47,749 nt of DNA from the NCBI RefSeq assembly GCF_014534745.1, contig NZ_JACVVP010000058.1, positions 1 to 47,749 of the forward strand, written 5' to 3'. How positions within the stretch are numbered: position 1 is the stretch's first letter; the number at the start of each line of letters is the position of its first letter. The DNA is from Flammeovirga sp. EKP202. GTDB taxonomy: Bacteria > Bacteroidota > Bacteroidia > Cytophagales > Flammeovirgaceae. Positions 35,961-44,583 of the stretch are shown here, one piece after another. A model generated the notes under the pieces. It saw only the letters and a program-made list of their open reading frames with translations. It was not told the DNA's origin and did no database searches. The translations under genes and the position numbers were made by a program.

Positions 35961-38258
35961 TTATATGCTTTGTTCTTTTTGATAGAGCGAATTTAACTGT
36001 ATAGAATCAATCATGACATTGTGCTTGTGATGTAACTCTTCTACCCAGTTTTTCTCAAGGTATTCTTGATAATTGGCAATAACGCTCCCTTTACACTCGT
36101 CCAATGATTTTACACTTGGAGCTAAGATATCTTTAATTTCAACAATGAAGAATCTATTGTTCTCCTCAAAAGTATATCTTCCTTTTTCCAATTTCAGGTG
36201 ATCCATGTGTGGAATTTCATCTTTGACAAAAGTACCTTCTTTAAATGATACTGAAAGGTTGTTGTTGCTGTTTTTTTGTTGTACAAAATCAGCTGTATTT
36301 GTAGAGTAGTATTTCACATCTACTACACCAACAGCACCCTCTTCAAAGTTAGATTTGATTCTGTCTTCTGAAATGCCATTGGCAACGTATTGATTGACGA
36401 TTTTTTGTAGGCGCTTACTTTTCATTGATTTGTACTCCCCTTTATTCACTTCTACATTAAGGAGTACAAATAGAGATTTATCATGCTTCAACGCTTCAGC
36501 ACTTTTCTTTATATCACTAAGTCTACTTTTGTAGAGGTACGAGCTGTTTTTCTTGAAAGTGATGGTAGAAACATCAGAAGGATACACTTGATAATAATTG
36601 GAATCTAACATCTCAATGGTTTCTGCCATTAACTGCTTACTTCCTGTATTATAAATAGACATCACTGCTCTGGTGTCCCACATGTAGTTTTCCTTGTTAG
36701 TCTCATAGTAGGCCTCTAAAGCATCGGCATCTTGACTCGCTTTGTTCCATACACAATCTTCCATTACTCTAAACAATAAAAGACCGTCTTGGTATTCTTG
36801 TGCTAAATGCTTGTACTCTGGGTATTTCTCAGGAAGATTTTCTTTTTCTACTTCCAACAATACCAATTCAGAGTATTTGTTGAAGTGATCCTCTAAAACT
36901 TCTTCCAAATCATCATTTTTAGAAGTCTTTTCATGTTCAACAAGGTAATCTAAGAAATCATTGACGGTAATATCTTTTCCTTTAAGTGTGAAAACTTTCT
37001 TCTTTAAGGTTTTAATGTCAATCTCTTCCGATTTTTTCCACTCATTCGTTAAATAACTACTGTCTACTAAAGAATAAGCAAGTGTTTTATTTTCGTCAAT
37101 AACAGTGTAGCTATTGTCTTTTTTCAGTTTCTTAATAAAATCTTTTCTGCTGGTTTGTGATCTACTATCTCTTTTTACTTTTGTCACCAAGCCAGGGTAC
37201 ATTGTTTCATAAGGGGCAACAGGTTCTTTTTTGTATAAACGGATAATATGCCATCCAAAATCAGTTTTCACTGGCTGAGCAATTTCTCCAACTTTCTGCA
37301 AAGAACTCACACCTTCTAAGAACTGAGGAGGGAAGCGTACTTCATTTACAGGAGGAAGAATACCATTGTTTTGTGATGACCTTTTGTCGTCTGAGAAATT
37401 GGCACACAATGCATTCCAATCTCCACCATTTTGTAGGCTGTCATAAATGCTAAATACTTTTTGTTTTGCAATTTCCTGTTTCTCCTTTGTATCTCTTGGA
37501 CCACTGTTGATCATGATATGTTGAACTTGGAGATTTCCAAAACGTTCTCTCTTATCATTTACTTTTAATAGATGGTATCCAAAGCGTGTTTTGATTAGGT
37601 CAGAAACACTATCAATTTCTGTATTGAAAGCAGCCTCTTCAAAAGGGTAGACCATTTGTAAAGAAGTAAAATAACCTAAGTTGCCTTTATTTCTTTTTGC
37701 AGAAGGATCTTCAGAATATTGAAAAGCCAACTCTTCAAAATCCTTTCCTTCTTGAAGTTCTTTTTTGATGGATAAAATCTTGTTGTAAGCTGCCAAAGTA
37801 TCTTCTGGAGACGCATCTTCTTCTAATTTTATTAAAAGGTGGGAGGCATTGACCTCAATTTTTTGTCTTTCGTAAGCTTGCTTTACTAAACTGTCATTAA
37901 ATACAGATTCGGTCAGGTACGGTTCTTCGAGCTGATGTAAATACATCTTGTATTCTGATTGGAAATCAGGAAGTGTATCATAGCCTAAAGCAACAGCTTC
38001 TGCTACTTTTAGTTTGAACTTGATGAAAAGATCAAGGTAGTTGTCTACGCTTTCTTGAGAATAATAGGTACTGTCATTGATATAGTTTTTCTCGTAGAGA
38101 TAGACAAAGTTTTCTTTTGATATATTTTCGCCATCAATGCTGATGATTTTTTCTTCTTTGGTTAAGTTTGATTTCTTCCCAAATGGTGAATTTGCACAAC
38201 TGAAAAATGATAGGGAAGTTGTAATTAATAAGAAAAAATTTAATGTGTATTTTAACAT
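35961..38258 (-). CDS. Lipoprotein peptidyl-prolyl isomerase with two parvulin domains (SurA/PpiD-like chaperone)
   Basis: The 765-residue protein has a lipoprotein signal (MLKYTLNFFLLITTSLSFFSC). The N-terminal helical chaperone part (IDGENISKENFVYLYEKNY) is followed by two PpiC/parvulin domains. The first (about 135-235) has ASHLLIKLEED, FEELAFQYSEDPSAKRNKGNLG and FGYHLLKVNDKRE; the second (about 243-345) has VQHIMI, FSDDKRSSQNNG and FGWHIIRLYKKEP. A long helical C-terminal part and a final region without a recognised domain follow. It most likely folds outer-membrane proteins in the periplasm, which fits the bamD gene next to it. The TACTTTTG box at 38281-38288 (minus strand) is 23 bp before the start. 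Confidence 0.9.
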   Translation of the reverse strand: MLKYTLNFFLLITTSLSFFSCANSPFGKKSNLTKEEKIISIDGENISKENFVYLYEKNYINDSTYYSQESVDNYLDLFIKFKLKVAEAVALGYDTLPDFQSEYKMYLHQLEEPYLTESVFNDSLVKQAYERQKIEVNASHLLIKLEEDASPEDTLAAYNKILSIKKELQEGKDFEELAFQYSEDPSAKRNKGNLGYFTSLQMVYPFEEAAFNTEIDSVSDLIKTRFGYHLLKVNDKRERFGNLQVQHIMINSGPRDTKEKQEIAKQKVFSIYDSLQNGGDWNALCANFSDDKRSSQNNGILPPVNEVRFPPQFLEGVSSLQKVGEIAQPVKTDFGWHIIRLYKKEPVAPYETMYPGLVTKVKRDSRSQTSRKDFIKKLKKDNSYTVIDENKTLAYSLVDSSYLTNEWKKSEEIDIKTLKKKVFTLKGKDITVNDFLDYLVEHEKTSKNDDLEEVLEDHFNKYSELVLLEVEKENLPEKYPEYKHLAQEYQDGLLLFRVMEDCVWNKASQDADALEAYYETNKENYMWDTRAVMSIYNTGSKQLMAETIEMLDSNYYQVYPSDVSTITFKKNSSYLYKSRLSDIKKSAEALKHDKSLFVLLNVEVNKGEYKSMKSKRLQKIVNQYVANGISEDRIKSNFEEGAVGVVDVKYYSTNTADFVQQKNSNNNLSVSFKEGTFVKDEIPHMDHLKLEKGRYTFEENNRFFIVEIKDILAPSVKSLDECKGSVIANYQEYLEKNWVEELHHKHNVMIDSIQLNSLYQKEQSI

Positions 38259-38280
38259 AACTTGATTAAAAAAATTCCAA

Positions 38281-38288
38281 CAAAAGTA
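38281..38288 (-). promoter_or_regulatory. -7 box of the parvulin gene
   Basis: TACTTTTG on the minus strand fits the TAnnTTTG consensus and would give a leader of roughly 18 bases. No clear -33 element is seen. Confidence 0.5.
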
Positions 38289-38398
38289 GTAGGAAAGTGA
38301 AGGACGATTTAAACCGCCGGTTGTGTGTTCAATGTATTACTACTTGAGAAAGTTTGTTTATGAACTTAAATATGTCTCTTTTCTCTGAAAAATTCAAA

Positions 38399-38431
38399 CG
38401 AAAAAAGCCACCCAATTGATTTAGGTGGCTT
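38399..38431 (-). terminator. Intrinsic terminator of bamD
   Basis: AAGCCACC pairs with GGGTGGCTT, then TTTTTTCG on the minus strand, 18 bp after the bamD stop. Confidence 0.88.
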
Positions 38432-38448
38432 CTCTGTAAGGATTTGAT

Positions 38449-39429
38449 TTATTTATCTCCTCTTTCTGCTTCTTGCGTTTGTTCTAAATTCTTAGATCTC
38501 TTTCGCTTTTCTCTCTTAGACTCTTTCGGTCCTTGTTCTTCCAATTTCTTGGCTTCTGCTTGAGAAATTTTACCAGCAGCAGCTTCTGCTTCAATTTTGG
38601 CTTTCTCTTTTTCCCAAGCTTCTTTCTTTTGCATGTGCTTTTTCAGTTCCTTATCTACGCTTACTTTAAGCTTAGTAGCATCAGCGTAAGAACTTGCATT
38701 TGAGTATCTAGCACCAAACTTCTTGTACGTTTTCAATGACTCTTCAAAACGTTCTTGTTGTTTGTCGAAAACAGAAATTTTAGCTAATTCGTATTCAGCT
38801 TCCATTTTCTTATACATCACCTCAGGTTTGAAATCTGAGTCTGGGAAATCTTTCATGAAGTTATCATAAGCAATTGCGGCAGCTTTATAATAACGCAAGT
38901 GAGAATATTGCTTTGAAATTTCAAAAGCCTTCAATTCTAACCTTGCTCTTAATTCATCAATCAAGTCATTACATTGAGTTGCATATTGACTTGTTGGGTA
39001 TCTGTTGATAAAGTTCTGTAACTCTTCAATAGCAGTTTCAGTACCTGACTGATCCAAATTGTAGTCCGGCGTATCTTTGTATAAAGAGTAACCGTTCATG
39101 AATAAAGCCTCTTCCGCAAACGGGCTTCGGTTATACGTTTCATAGAAACTTTTGAAGTGATGAGAAGCAATCAAATATTGCTTTTGCTCATATTGACTAT
39201 AAGCATAGTAAAATTGAATTTTCTCATATTCGGCTGCACCAACAAATGCACCCATAATGTCTTCAAATAAAACAGAAGCTTTATAGAAGTCTTTATTATC
39301 GTAATAATTTAGAGCAGCATCATATTTTTCGTTGATGTCTCTACTTTTTGATATTTTCGAAAACTTAGAACAAGAGAAGGAAAATGTACCTAAAATTGCA
39401 CAAGCTAGTATGATCTTCTTTCTTAACAT
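38449..39429 (-). CDS. bamD: Outer-membrane protein assembly factor BamD
   Basis: BamD is the lipoprotein of the BAM complex that helps insert beta-barrels into the outer membrane. The 326-residue protein has a lipoprotein signal (MLRKKIILACAILGTFSFSC), followed by tetratricopeptide-like repeats: YDAALNYYDNKDFYKASVLFEDI, QKQYLIASHHFKSFYETYNRSPFAEEALFMNGYSLY, AIEELQNFINRYPTSQYA and RYYKAAAIAYDNFMKDFPDSDFKPEVMYKK. These give the BamD TPR pattern. A highly charged Lys/Glu-rich tail of about 60 residues extends beyond the usual family length of about 245-270. A -7 box directly abuts the start codon, which suggests a leaderless message. Confidence 0.9.
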   Translation of the reverse strand: MLRKKIILACAILGTFSFSCSKFSKISKSRDINEKYDAALNYYDNKDFYKASVLFEDIMGAFVGAAEYEKIQFYYAYSQYEQKQYLIASHHFKSFYETYNRSPFAEEALFMNGYSLYKDTPDYNLDQSGTETAIEELQNFINRYPTSQYATQCNDLIDELRARLELKAFEISKQYSHLRYYKAAAIAYDNFMKDFPDSDFKPEVMYKKMEAEYELAKISVFDKQQERFEESLKTYKKFGARYSNASSYADATKLKVSVDKELKKHMQKKEAWEKEKAKIEAEAAAGKISQAEAKKLEEQGPKESKREKRKRSKNLEQTQEAERGDK

Positions 39430-39434
39430 AACTG

Positions 39435-39442
39435 CAAAACTA
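39435..39442 (-). promoter_or_regulatory. -7 box of bamD, leaderless arrangement
   Basis: TAGTTTTG on the minus strand ends only five bases before the bamD ATG (TTTTGCAGTTATG). A Bacteroidota -7 box at this distance would place the transcript start at or next to the start codon. Confidence 0.5.
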
Positions 39443-39675
39443 GATTTGTGTACCCTTAAATAAAAAGGAAAGCATGGCTTTGTCTCTAAAAAGTTTGTAA
39501 TCTATTGATTTAGGGAGAATTAAAATTTTGGCACAATTCATATTTTTTTGTATCCAATAAAAATTTAGCGTAAAAATAACAGAATAAGTACCTAGTCAAA
39601 AATAAGTGCATGAAAAAAGTGAGGTAATGCACTCTTGATTTTAAAAGTACACTTAATTTGCATTAGGTAATTGCT

Positions 39676-39716
39676 AAAACAAAGACCCCCTTTTTGTGCA
39701 AAAGGAGGTCTTTGTG
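39676..39716 (-). terminator. Intrinsic terminator of the sigma/anti-sigma/DUF4097 operon
   Basis: ACAAAGACCTCCTTT pairs with AAAGGGGGTCTTTGT (minus strand), followed by TTTT. Confidence 0.88.
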
Positions 39717-39743
39717 AAAAAAATATTTTTTGATTTTAGTGTT

Positions 39744-40757
39744 TTAGTTGAATTTGATACTTCCGTAAGCCGATTTGACATAGATTTTTTTGCCTGAATC
39801 TTTTCTAATCCTATAACCTTCGTATTCAGATGAAGTATTGTGTTCTATGGATTTGTAGATTTCAACTCCTTCAGCATTGTTTTTAAAACTACCATATCGA
39901 GTCTCTGCATTGAATTGGAAAGGAGTATCTTCGTCAAAACCAATTTTGATGGATCCATAAGCGGCATCTGCGTTGATTTCTTTAAATGAACTTGCCACCT
40001 CATTGACTTTTATGCTACCATAATCAGATTCGTAATTAAGAGAATTTCTTAGTGTATTGACTTCAAAATTTGAATAAGCACTTTCTCCTTCGATTGATCC
40101 TGCTGTACCGATAGTGATATTTCCGTATTTGTCGTCAATCTCTAATTTATTCGCTTGTCCAATATTTAATTTGCCAAGGTATCTAGATCTAATTTCGCCT
40201 TTTTCAATGAAATCAATATCGCCACTACCATAACTGATTTTTATCTCATTTGAAGGGCCATTCAAGTCTTTTGTCTTCAATGAACCATACGCTACTTCAA
40301 GAACAGATGTGCCGTCAATAGACTCAGTAGTAATTGAACCATATTTGTTGTGGAAGTCAATATTAATATCTTGAGGGGCAGTGATGGTATAGATGATTTT
40401 AAACCCTTTCTTATTATTGATGTTTGTAGAACTTGGGACGATGGTCTCAAATTTAACATTATGTCCAGAAGATTGGTTGACAATTCTAATCTCATCCAAC
40501 AGCTCAATTGCTTTTTTTTCAGAGCTATGCCAAGCTTGAACTTTTGCTTCTACCACTACATTTTTTTGACTGGATGAAGTTTCTAAAATAATATCTCCAA
40601 ACTTATTTTCGATACTGATCAAAGACGTTTTGTCTATTTTATTGAAGGTCTCTGTTGTTATTTTCTCTTTTAAATTAGGGTGCTGAGCAAAACCTAATGA
40701 GATCGTTAAGAAGAAAATAAAAAATGTACTATATATTATATTGCTTTTTGTTTTCAT
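39744..40757 (-). CDS. Secreted DUF4097-type (adhesin-like) beta-helix protein
   Basis: I use the ATG at 40757, which gives a signal peptide (MKTKSNIIYSTFFIFFLTISLGFAQ); the frame opens further upstream at 40829. The protein has the DUF4097 pattern: short repeated units with YGSI/YGDI motifs (IENKFGDIILE, YGSLKTKDL, YGSGDIDF, YGNITIG, YGSIKVNE, YGSIKIGF, YGSFKN, YGSIKFN), as expected of a right-handed beta-helix. It overlaps the end of the anti-sigma gene by 29 bp and is part of the sigma/anti-sigma operon. Such genes are often the effector of the linked sigma system. Its molecular role is unknown. Confidence 0.8.
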   Translation of the reverse strand: MKTKSNIIYSTFFIFFLTISLGFAQHPNLKEKITTETFNKIDKTSLISIENKFGDIILETSSSQKNVVVEAKVQAWHSSEKKAIELLDEIRIVNQSSGHNVKFETIVPSSTNINNKKGFKIIYTITAPQDINIDFHNKYGSITTESIDGTSVLEVAYGSLKTKDLNGPSNEIKISYGSGDIDFIEKGEIRSRYLGKLNIGQANKLEIDDKYGNITIGTAGSIEGESAYSNFEVNTLRNSLNYESDYGSIKVNEVASSFKEINADAAYGSIKIGFDEDTPFQFNAETRYGSFKNNAEGVEIYKSIEHNTSSEYEGYRIRKDSGKKIYVKSAYGSIKFN

Positions 40758-41508
40758 GATTCCTCTTTGGTTTAGTAGAGTTGATAATAATTTCCATTTG
40801 TTTGTTGAGTAGCTCGATTTGAAGCTCAAGGTTGATCACCATTTGTTTTCTGACAATCGCTGGTTCAGCACTCTGAGAAGCTTCTTTTTTGAGTGCTTTG
40901 TAGTTCTTTTGCAGATGTTTTAATTGTACATTAAAATCATCCAAGAGCTTCACGTCTTCAAAATCTAAAGCAGTGATTTGCGTTTTTTTATTGGAAATAA
41001 GCGTCATGTAATAATCTTCAGCTTGTTCCCATTCCTCGTTTTGAGGTTGAACATTAATCGTATTTTTACCTGAATTAAAATTGCTGTTGCCAAACCATCC
41101 GATACCGACACCAATGATCAAAATTGCAGCGATTGAAAGCCATTGTTTACTGAATTGTAATTTTACTTCCTTTGTGGCAGTTTTTTGGCCCTCCTCATCC
41201 TTATCCAATTCATTTTCAATTTTGTCCCAAAGCCCTTTTGGAGCATCAAACTTATCAAAGGATGAATTTTCAATGACGTCGTCGATCAAGTGTTTTTGAA
41301 GAGGTTCATCATAAAGCTCCTTTTCAATTCTTGTCCACACTTCGTCAGAAGGTTCATGGTAGTCTTTTATATCGGATCTTGAACGAACAACTTCTCTTTC
41401 AAGGTTGTCGTTTAATATTTCTTTAAATCTTTGATCACATCCTTCAGAGGGTGTTAAGACATCTAACTTTCCTCTGTTTTCCAGGATGAACTTTTCAATT
41501 TTATCCAT
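40729..41508 (-). CDS. Putative membrane-bound anti-sigma factor
   Basis: The 259-residue protein has a soluble N-terminal part (1-120) with repeated motifs (EVWTRIEKELYDEP, LWDKIENELDKDEE), one membrane helix (WLSIAAILIIGVGIGWFG, about 125-142), and an outer part that ends in a coiled coil (ALKKEASQSAEPAIV ... LEIQIELLNKQMEII-like helices). It lies 12 bp after the ECF sigma gene and overlaps the next gene, the typical place of an anti-sigma factor. It has no obvious zinc-binding (ZAS) motif, so the call depends on the context and layout. Confidence 0.75.
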   Translation of the reverse strand: MDKIEKFILENRGKLDVLTPSEGCDQRFKEILNDNLEREVVRSRSDIKDYHEPSDEVWTRIEKELYDEPLQKHLIDDVIENSSFDKFDAPKGLWDKIENELDKDEEGQKTATKEVKLQFSKQWLSIAAILIIGVGIGWFGNSNFNSGKNTINVQPQNEEWEQAEDYYMTLISNKKTQITALDFEDVKLLDDFNVQLKHLQKNYKALKKEASQSAEPAIVRKQMVINLELQIELLNKQMEIIINSTKPKRNHENKKQYNI

Positions 41509-41520
41509 CGTTAAGAGAAT

Positions 41521-42048
41521 TTAGAGTGATACTTTTAAAATTTCTTTCAGTTTCTTTTTAGCTCTGCTGTATTGTGATTTGGAAGCAGACTCACTGATGT
41601 TTAAGATTTGTGATATTTCCTTATGGTCATATCCTTCTAACAAATACAAAGAAAAAACAATACGATAACCGTCGGGTAAGAGTTGAATAGCCTCGCGAAT
41701 TCTATCAATATTCAATATCAAATCAATATCCTGTTCTCCATCATTTTCGATTTGCTCCGGAATGCGCCCTTCTTCCATTTCTACAAGTTCAAGACGTCTC
41801 TTTTTTACGTGATTAATGGAGTGATTGACTACAATCCTTTTGAGCCATGAGCCAAATGAAGAAGTACCTTTGAACTGATCAAGATTCCGAAAAGCACTTA
41901 AAAATGCCTCTTGTAGTATGTCTTCGGCCTCTTCAAGATTATTGATGATGCGAACACATATATTGTACATGGCTTTCGAATATTGTTGATAGAGTTCAAA
42001 TTGAGCTTTTCTATCGCCCTCTTTGCATCTTTCTATTATCGCTGTCAT
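41521..42048 (-). CDS. ECF-type RNA polymerase sigma factor
   Basis: The 175-residue protein has sigma region 2 (FELYQQYSKAMYNICVRIINNLEEAEDILQEAF-type, split as LYQQYSKAMYNICVR and EAEDILQEAFLSAFRNL), GSWLKRIVVNHSIN, and region 4 (IQLLPDGYRIVFSLYLLEGYDHKEIS then ISESASKSQYSRAKKKLKE). This is the common SigE-like layout. It heads an operon with the anti-sigma and DUF4097 genes. Its target promoters are unknown, but autoregulation is usual for this class. Confidence 0.92.
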   Translation of the reverse strand: MTAIIERCKEGDRKAQFELYQQYSKAMYNICVRIINNLEEAEDILQEAFLSAFRNLDQFKGTSSFGSWLKRIVVNHSINHVKKRRLELVEMEEGRIPEQIENDGEQDIDLILNIDRIREAIQLLPDGYRIVFSLYLLEGYDHKEISQILNISESASKSQYSRAKKKLKEILKVSL

Positions 42049-42216
42049 AATTTTTTCTTTGTTTACCTTAAAGACAGCATAAGATACCTAGGGTTGCATG
42101 AGAAATTAAAAAAGTAGCAAATTATTTTAAAGCAGTGATTAAAATTTTATTACAAATTAAAAATGAAGTAAGTGTTGATGAAAAGGAGCAAATCAATGTA
42201 AAAATCAAATTAAGTA

Positions 42217-42639
42217 TTACTCTTTACAATTTTTGCAAATACCCACAATCAAATAGTTGGTCTCCTTTGCAGTATATCCTTCAGGTAATTTTACCGGAAC
42301 AATTGGTAAGTCATCCATGCATTCAGTATCGCCACAAACTTGACATTTAAAATGTATGTGCTCGTGATTGTGTTCAGTACTTGTGCAGTGGTCGGTATTA
42401 CATATAGCATATTTTACTATAGAAGTCTCATCAATTACTCGGTGTATAATTCCTTTATCAATAAATGTTTTAAGTGTACGGTAAATAGTCGCACGATCGC
42501 ACAGGCCAATCAATTTCTCTTCAATGATATTTTCACTCAAAGCAACATTGCTGTTCATGAAGATATCAATAATACTTATCCTTCCGTTTGTTCTACGTAG
42601 TTTGTAGTTGTTTAATATTTCTATGGCTTCTGTACTCAT
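42217..42639 (-). CDS. Fur-family metal-responsive transcriptional repressor
   Basis: The 140-residue protein has a winged-helix domain (RRTNGRISIIDIFM, DRATIYRTLKTFIDKGIIHRV) and a His-rich metal region (STEHNHEHIHFKC). The structural zinc site is formed by the pairs CQVC and CKNC. It belongs to the Fur/Zur/PerR group; the metal cannot be named from sequence alone. The start at 42639 is the first ATG after an abutting promoter box, so the message is likely leaderless. No target gene is obvious among its direct neighbours. Confidence 0.88.
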   Translation of the reverse strand: MSTEAIEILNNYKLRRTNGRISIIDIFMNSNVALSENIIEEKLIGLCDRATIYRTLKTFIDKGIIHRVIDETSIVKYAICNTDHCTSTEHNHEHIHFKCQVCGDTECMDDLPIVPVKLPEGYTAKETNYLIVGICKNCKE

Positions 42640-42643
42640 ACTG

Positions 42644-42651
42644 CAAAATTA
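42644..42651 (-). promoter_or_regulatory. -7 box of the Fur-family gene, leaderless arrangement
   Basis: TAATTTTG on the minus strand is separated from the ATG by four bases only (TTTTGCAGTATG), almost the same junction as at bamD. Confidence 0.5.
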
Positions 42652-42715
42652 ATTTATAGCGTATGAAATACATATTCAGATTTCGAAATTTTTTCATTTT
42701 ATGTATATAAATAAC

Positions 42716-42762
42716 AAAAAAGCCTTACTACTCTTCATTTTCGAAGGATAGTAAGGCTGTTT
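42716..42762. terminator. Intrinsic terminator after the 42784-43413 gene
   Basis: AGCCTTACT pairs with AGTAAGGCT, with inner CTTC/GAAG pairing. T runs lie on both sides (TTTTTTT on plus, TTTTTTG on minus). Confidence 0.85.
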
Positions 42763-42783
42763 TTTTAGTTCAAGAACTTTAAT

Positions 42784-43413
42784 TTAGTCAATTACAGAAC
42801 CTGACCTAACAACGAATGATTCGCAGAAAGCATTAAAGATTGGCACATTATCAATTTCTAATGCAGTACCAATTTCTTTGATTTTTTCTAGCTCTACTTC
42901 TGTGATTGCTCTCTCATTTAATAAGTCATCATCTTCTTCCATAAATAAGAAAGAAATGAACTTGACAAAGATAAATGGAGCATTTAGAATATCTCTTTTA
43001 AGATCACCTGTTAATGAGCTTGGATTTTTAAGCGTTTCCAAAACAACATTGTTCTCTTTTAAAGAAGAGTGCATTGTGATTTTGATCAATTTGTAGAAAC
43101 GATTTTCCCACTCAGAGAAGTTGTAAGAAAGGTACTTCAACGCAGGAGCAAGAGGATCGTTCTTTTGGAAGAAACTTCTTCTTGATAACTTACGAGCTTT
43201 TCTTCTTAAAGTGATTTCCTCATAGTGGCTTACACTGCCGTTGGCTAATGCAATACCAATGGATGGCGTGATCAAGATGATCGAAATAAAATCATCATCA
43301 CTTAGGTCCATAAATGCAGGGTCCACTTTTAAGAAGTCTTTCTTAAGTGCTTGCATTTCATTAAAGAAATCCGCGTCTCTAACGAGCGTAATTAATTCAC
43401 TACCTGTAATCAT
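42784..43413 (-). CDS. Conserved-looking cytoplasmic protein of unknown function
   Basis: The 209-residue protein has no signal peptide. It appears helical and acidic at both ends, with a basic middle (LRRKARKLSRRSFFQKN). No motif of a known family is recognised. It starts 45 bp after the end of the MCE gene on the same strand and is followed by a terminator, so it is probably co-transcribed with the MCE gene. A link to lipid transport is only suggested by this position. Confidence 0.65.
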   Translation of the reverse strand: MITGSELITLVRDADFFNEMQALKKDFLKVDPAFMDLSDDDFISIILITPSIGIALANGSVSHYEEITLRRKARKLSRRSFFQKNDPLAPALKYLSYNFSEWENRFYKLIKITMHSSLKENNVVLETLKNPSSLTGDLKRDILNAPFIFVKFISFLFMEEDDDLLNERAITEVELEKIKEIGTALEIDNVPIFNAFCESFVVRSGSVID

Positions 43414-43458
43414 TTATATATTGTCGTTTAATTTTTTGTTAGTACAAAATACGTATAT

Positions 43459-44403
43459 CTATTTTTTCTTTTCTTTAGGTGCTTTGTCTTTCTTTCCAAA
43501 AACAGAGAAGTGTACATATCTCTTTGGGTGTGCTTGGAAATCGATGAATAAAGAATCTAAATCAGCCATAGTTTTGACTAATTGATCATGAAGTTCTCTT
43601 TCTGTTAGTAAAGCACCTACAGTACCGTTTGGATTATTAACGTTTTCTAAGGTTTTATTGGCTGAAGCTAAAAGTTGTTGTGCCTCTTTTACTGTTTGAG
43701 CTAAAGGAGCATCATTTAAAGAATCAGCAAGGTGATCCATTTTTACTAAAATAGGTTCTAATTGCTTAGAGGCAGATGCGAATTCGCTTGACATGACCTG
43801 TAAGTTGGCTAATGTTTTGTCCAAACCTCCATTATCTACTTTTTTCATAATAGAATTTGCAGAGGCTAAAGTAGCATCAGCAGTTACGCCCGCTGTTCTA
43901 AATTGAGACATCATCTGCTTGGCTGTATCAAGAGTTGCCTCTAAGTTGGCGAAAAGTGGGTCCATTTTTTCAACAATAGAAGCCACCATACCATTTTCAA
44001 CATCACCTGCAATTGTACTCTCAGGAGTGGCGAGTTCACCAGCTCCACTACCTTTTAGTATAATTTGTTTGTCACCTAACATACCTTTGTCAGCAATTAC
44101 GGCAACAGTATTTTTGTAAACTTTAATGTCTTCATTGATATCTAAAGACACTCTTACCATATTATTTTGGTTTTGTAATAGCTCCATGCTCGAGACTCTT
44201 CCAACTATGTAGCCGTTTATGGTGACATTATTAGAGACTTGAAGGTCTGCGGCACTTGGGTATTCGACATAAAAAGTATTTTGGTTTGAAAAAATGTCGA
44301 TCCCTTTTAAGAAGTTATAACCGAAGTAAAGCACGAAGGCCGAGATAGTTGCGAAAATACCTACTTTTACTTCGTGTGAAAATTCAACTTTGATTGTGGA
44401 CAC
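43459..44403 (-). CDS. MlaD-type MCE-domain lipid-transport protein
   Basis: MCE proteins form rings that shuttle phospholipids between the membranes. The 314-residue protein has one N-terminal membrane helix (VKVGIFATISAFVLYFGYNFL), followed by an MCE domain (about 38-118) with YVEYPSAADLQVSNNVTINGYIVGRV and ADKGMLGDKQIILKGSG. The remainder is helical (KQLEPILVKMDHLADSL, AQQLLASANKTLENVNN) and forms the expected coiled-coil part. The usual MlaE/MlaF permease and ATPase genes are not adjacent. It is divergent from the LptD-like gene, with 180 bp between the starts; the two genes are often neighbours in Bacteroidota. Confidence 0.88.
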   Translation of the reverse strand: MSTIKVEFSHEVKVGIFATISAFVLYFGYNFLKGIDIFSNQNTFYVEYPSAADLQVSNNVTINGYIVGRVSSMELLQNQNNMVRVSLDINEDIKVYKNTVAVIADKGMLGDKQIILKGSGAGELATPESTIAGDVENGMVASIVEKMDPLFANLEATLDTAKQMMSQFRTAGVTADATLASANSIMKKVDNGGLDKTLANLQVMSSEFASASKQLEPILVKMDHLADSLNDAPLAQTVKEAQQLLASANKTLENVNNPNGTVGALLTERELHDQLVKTMADLDSLFIDFQAHPKRYVHFSVFGKKDKAPKEKKK

Positions 44404-44541
44404 AATTATAATATTTGATTTGAAATCTTATTTGTTCTAATGTAGCTTGCAGCTTAATTATGACATCTCAAATTTATCAAAGAATATCATTTATTCTATA
44501 TTTCTTTCCATTTTTGATAATGAAGACTCGAAATAATAGCT

Positions 44542-44549
44542 TAAATTTG
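44542..44549 (+). promoter_or_regulatory. Possible -7 box of the LptD-like gene
   Basis: TAAATTTG fits TAnnTTTG and lies 34 bp before the start. A TTTTTG 25 bases upstream could be the -33 element, though the spacing is longer than usual. Confidence 0.4.
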
Positions 44550-44583
44550 TCAAATATGACTTTCATATAATGTCATCTGATAC

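Larger units (their letters stand above)
39430..39743. other. Intergenic region, 314 bp
   Basis: It contains the bamD promoter box, an exact AGTGCAT/ATGCACT inverted repeat (39605-39633), and the terminator of the DUF4097 gene. No gene is seen. Confidence 0.55.

Noticed and set aside
40758-40829. Upstream start of the DUF4097 gene
   Set aside because: The ATG at 40757 gives a proper signal peptide, and the upstream part lies in the anti-sigma gene.
42135-42350. Plus-strand frame before and across the end of the Fur-family gene
   Set aside because: It overlaps the real gene on the opposite strand and has no recognisable protein features.
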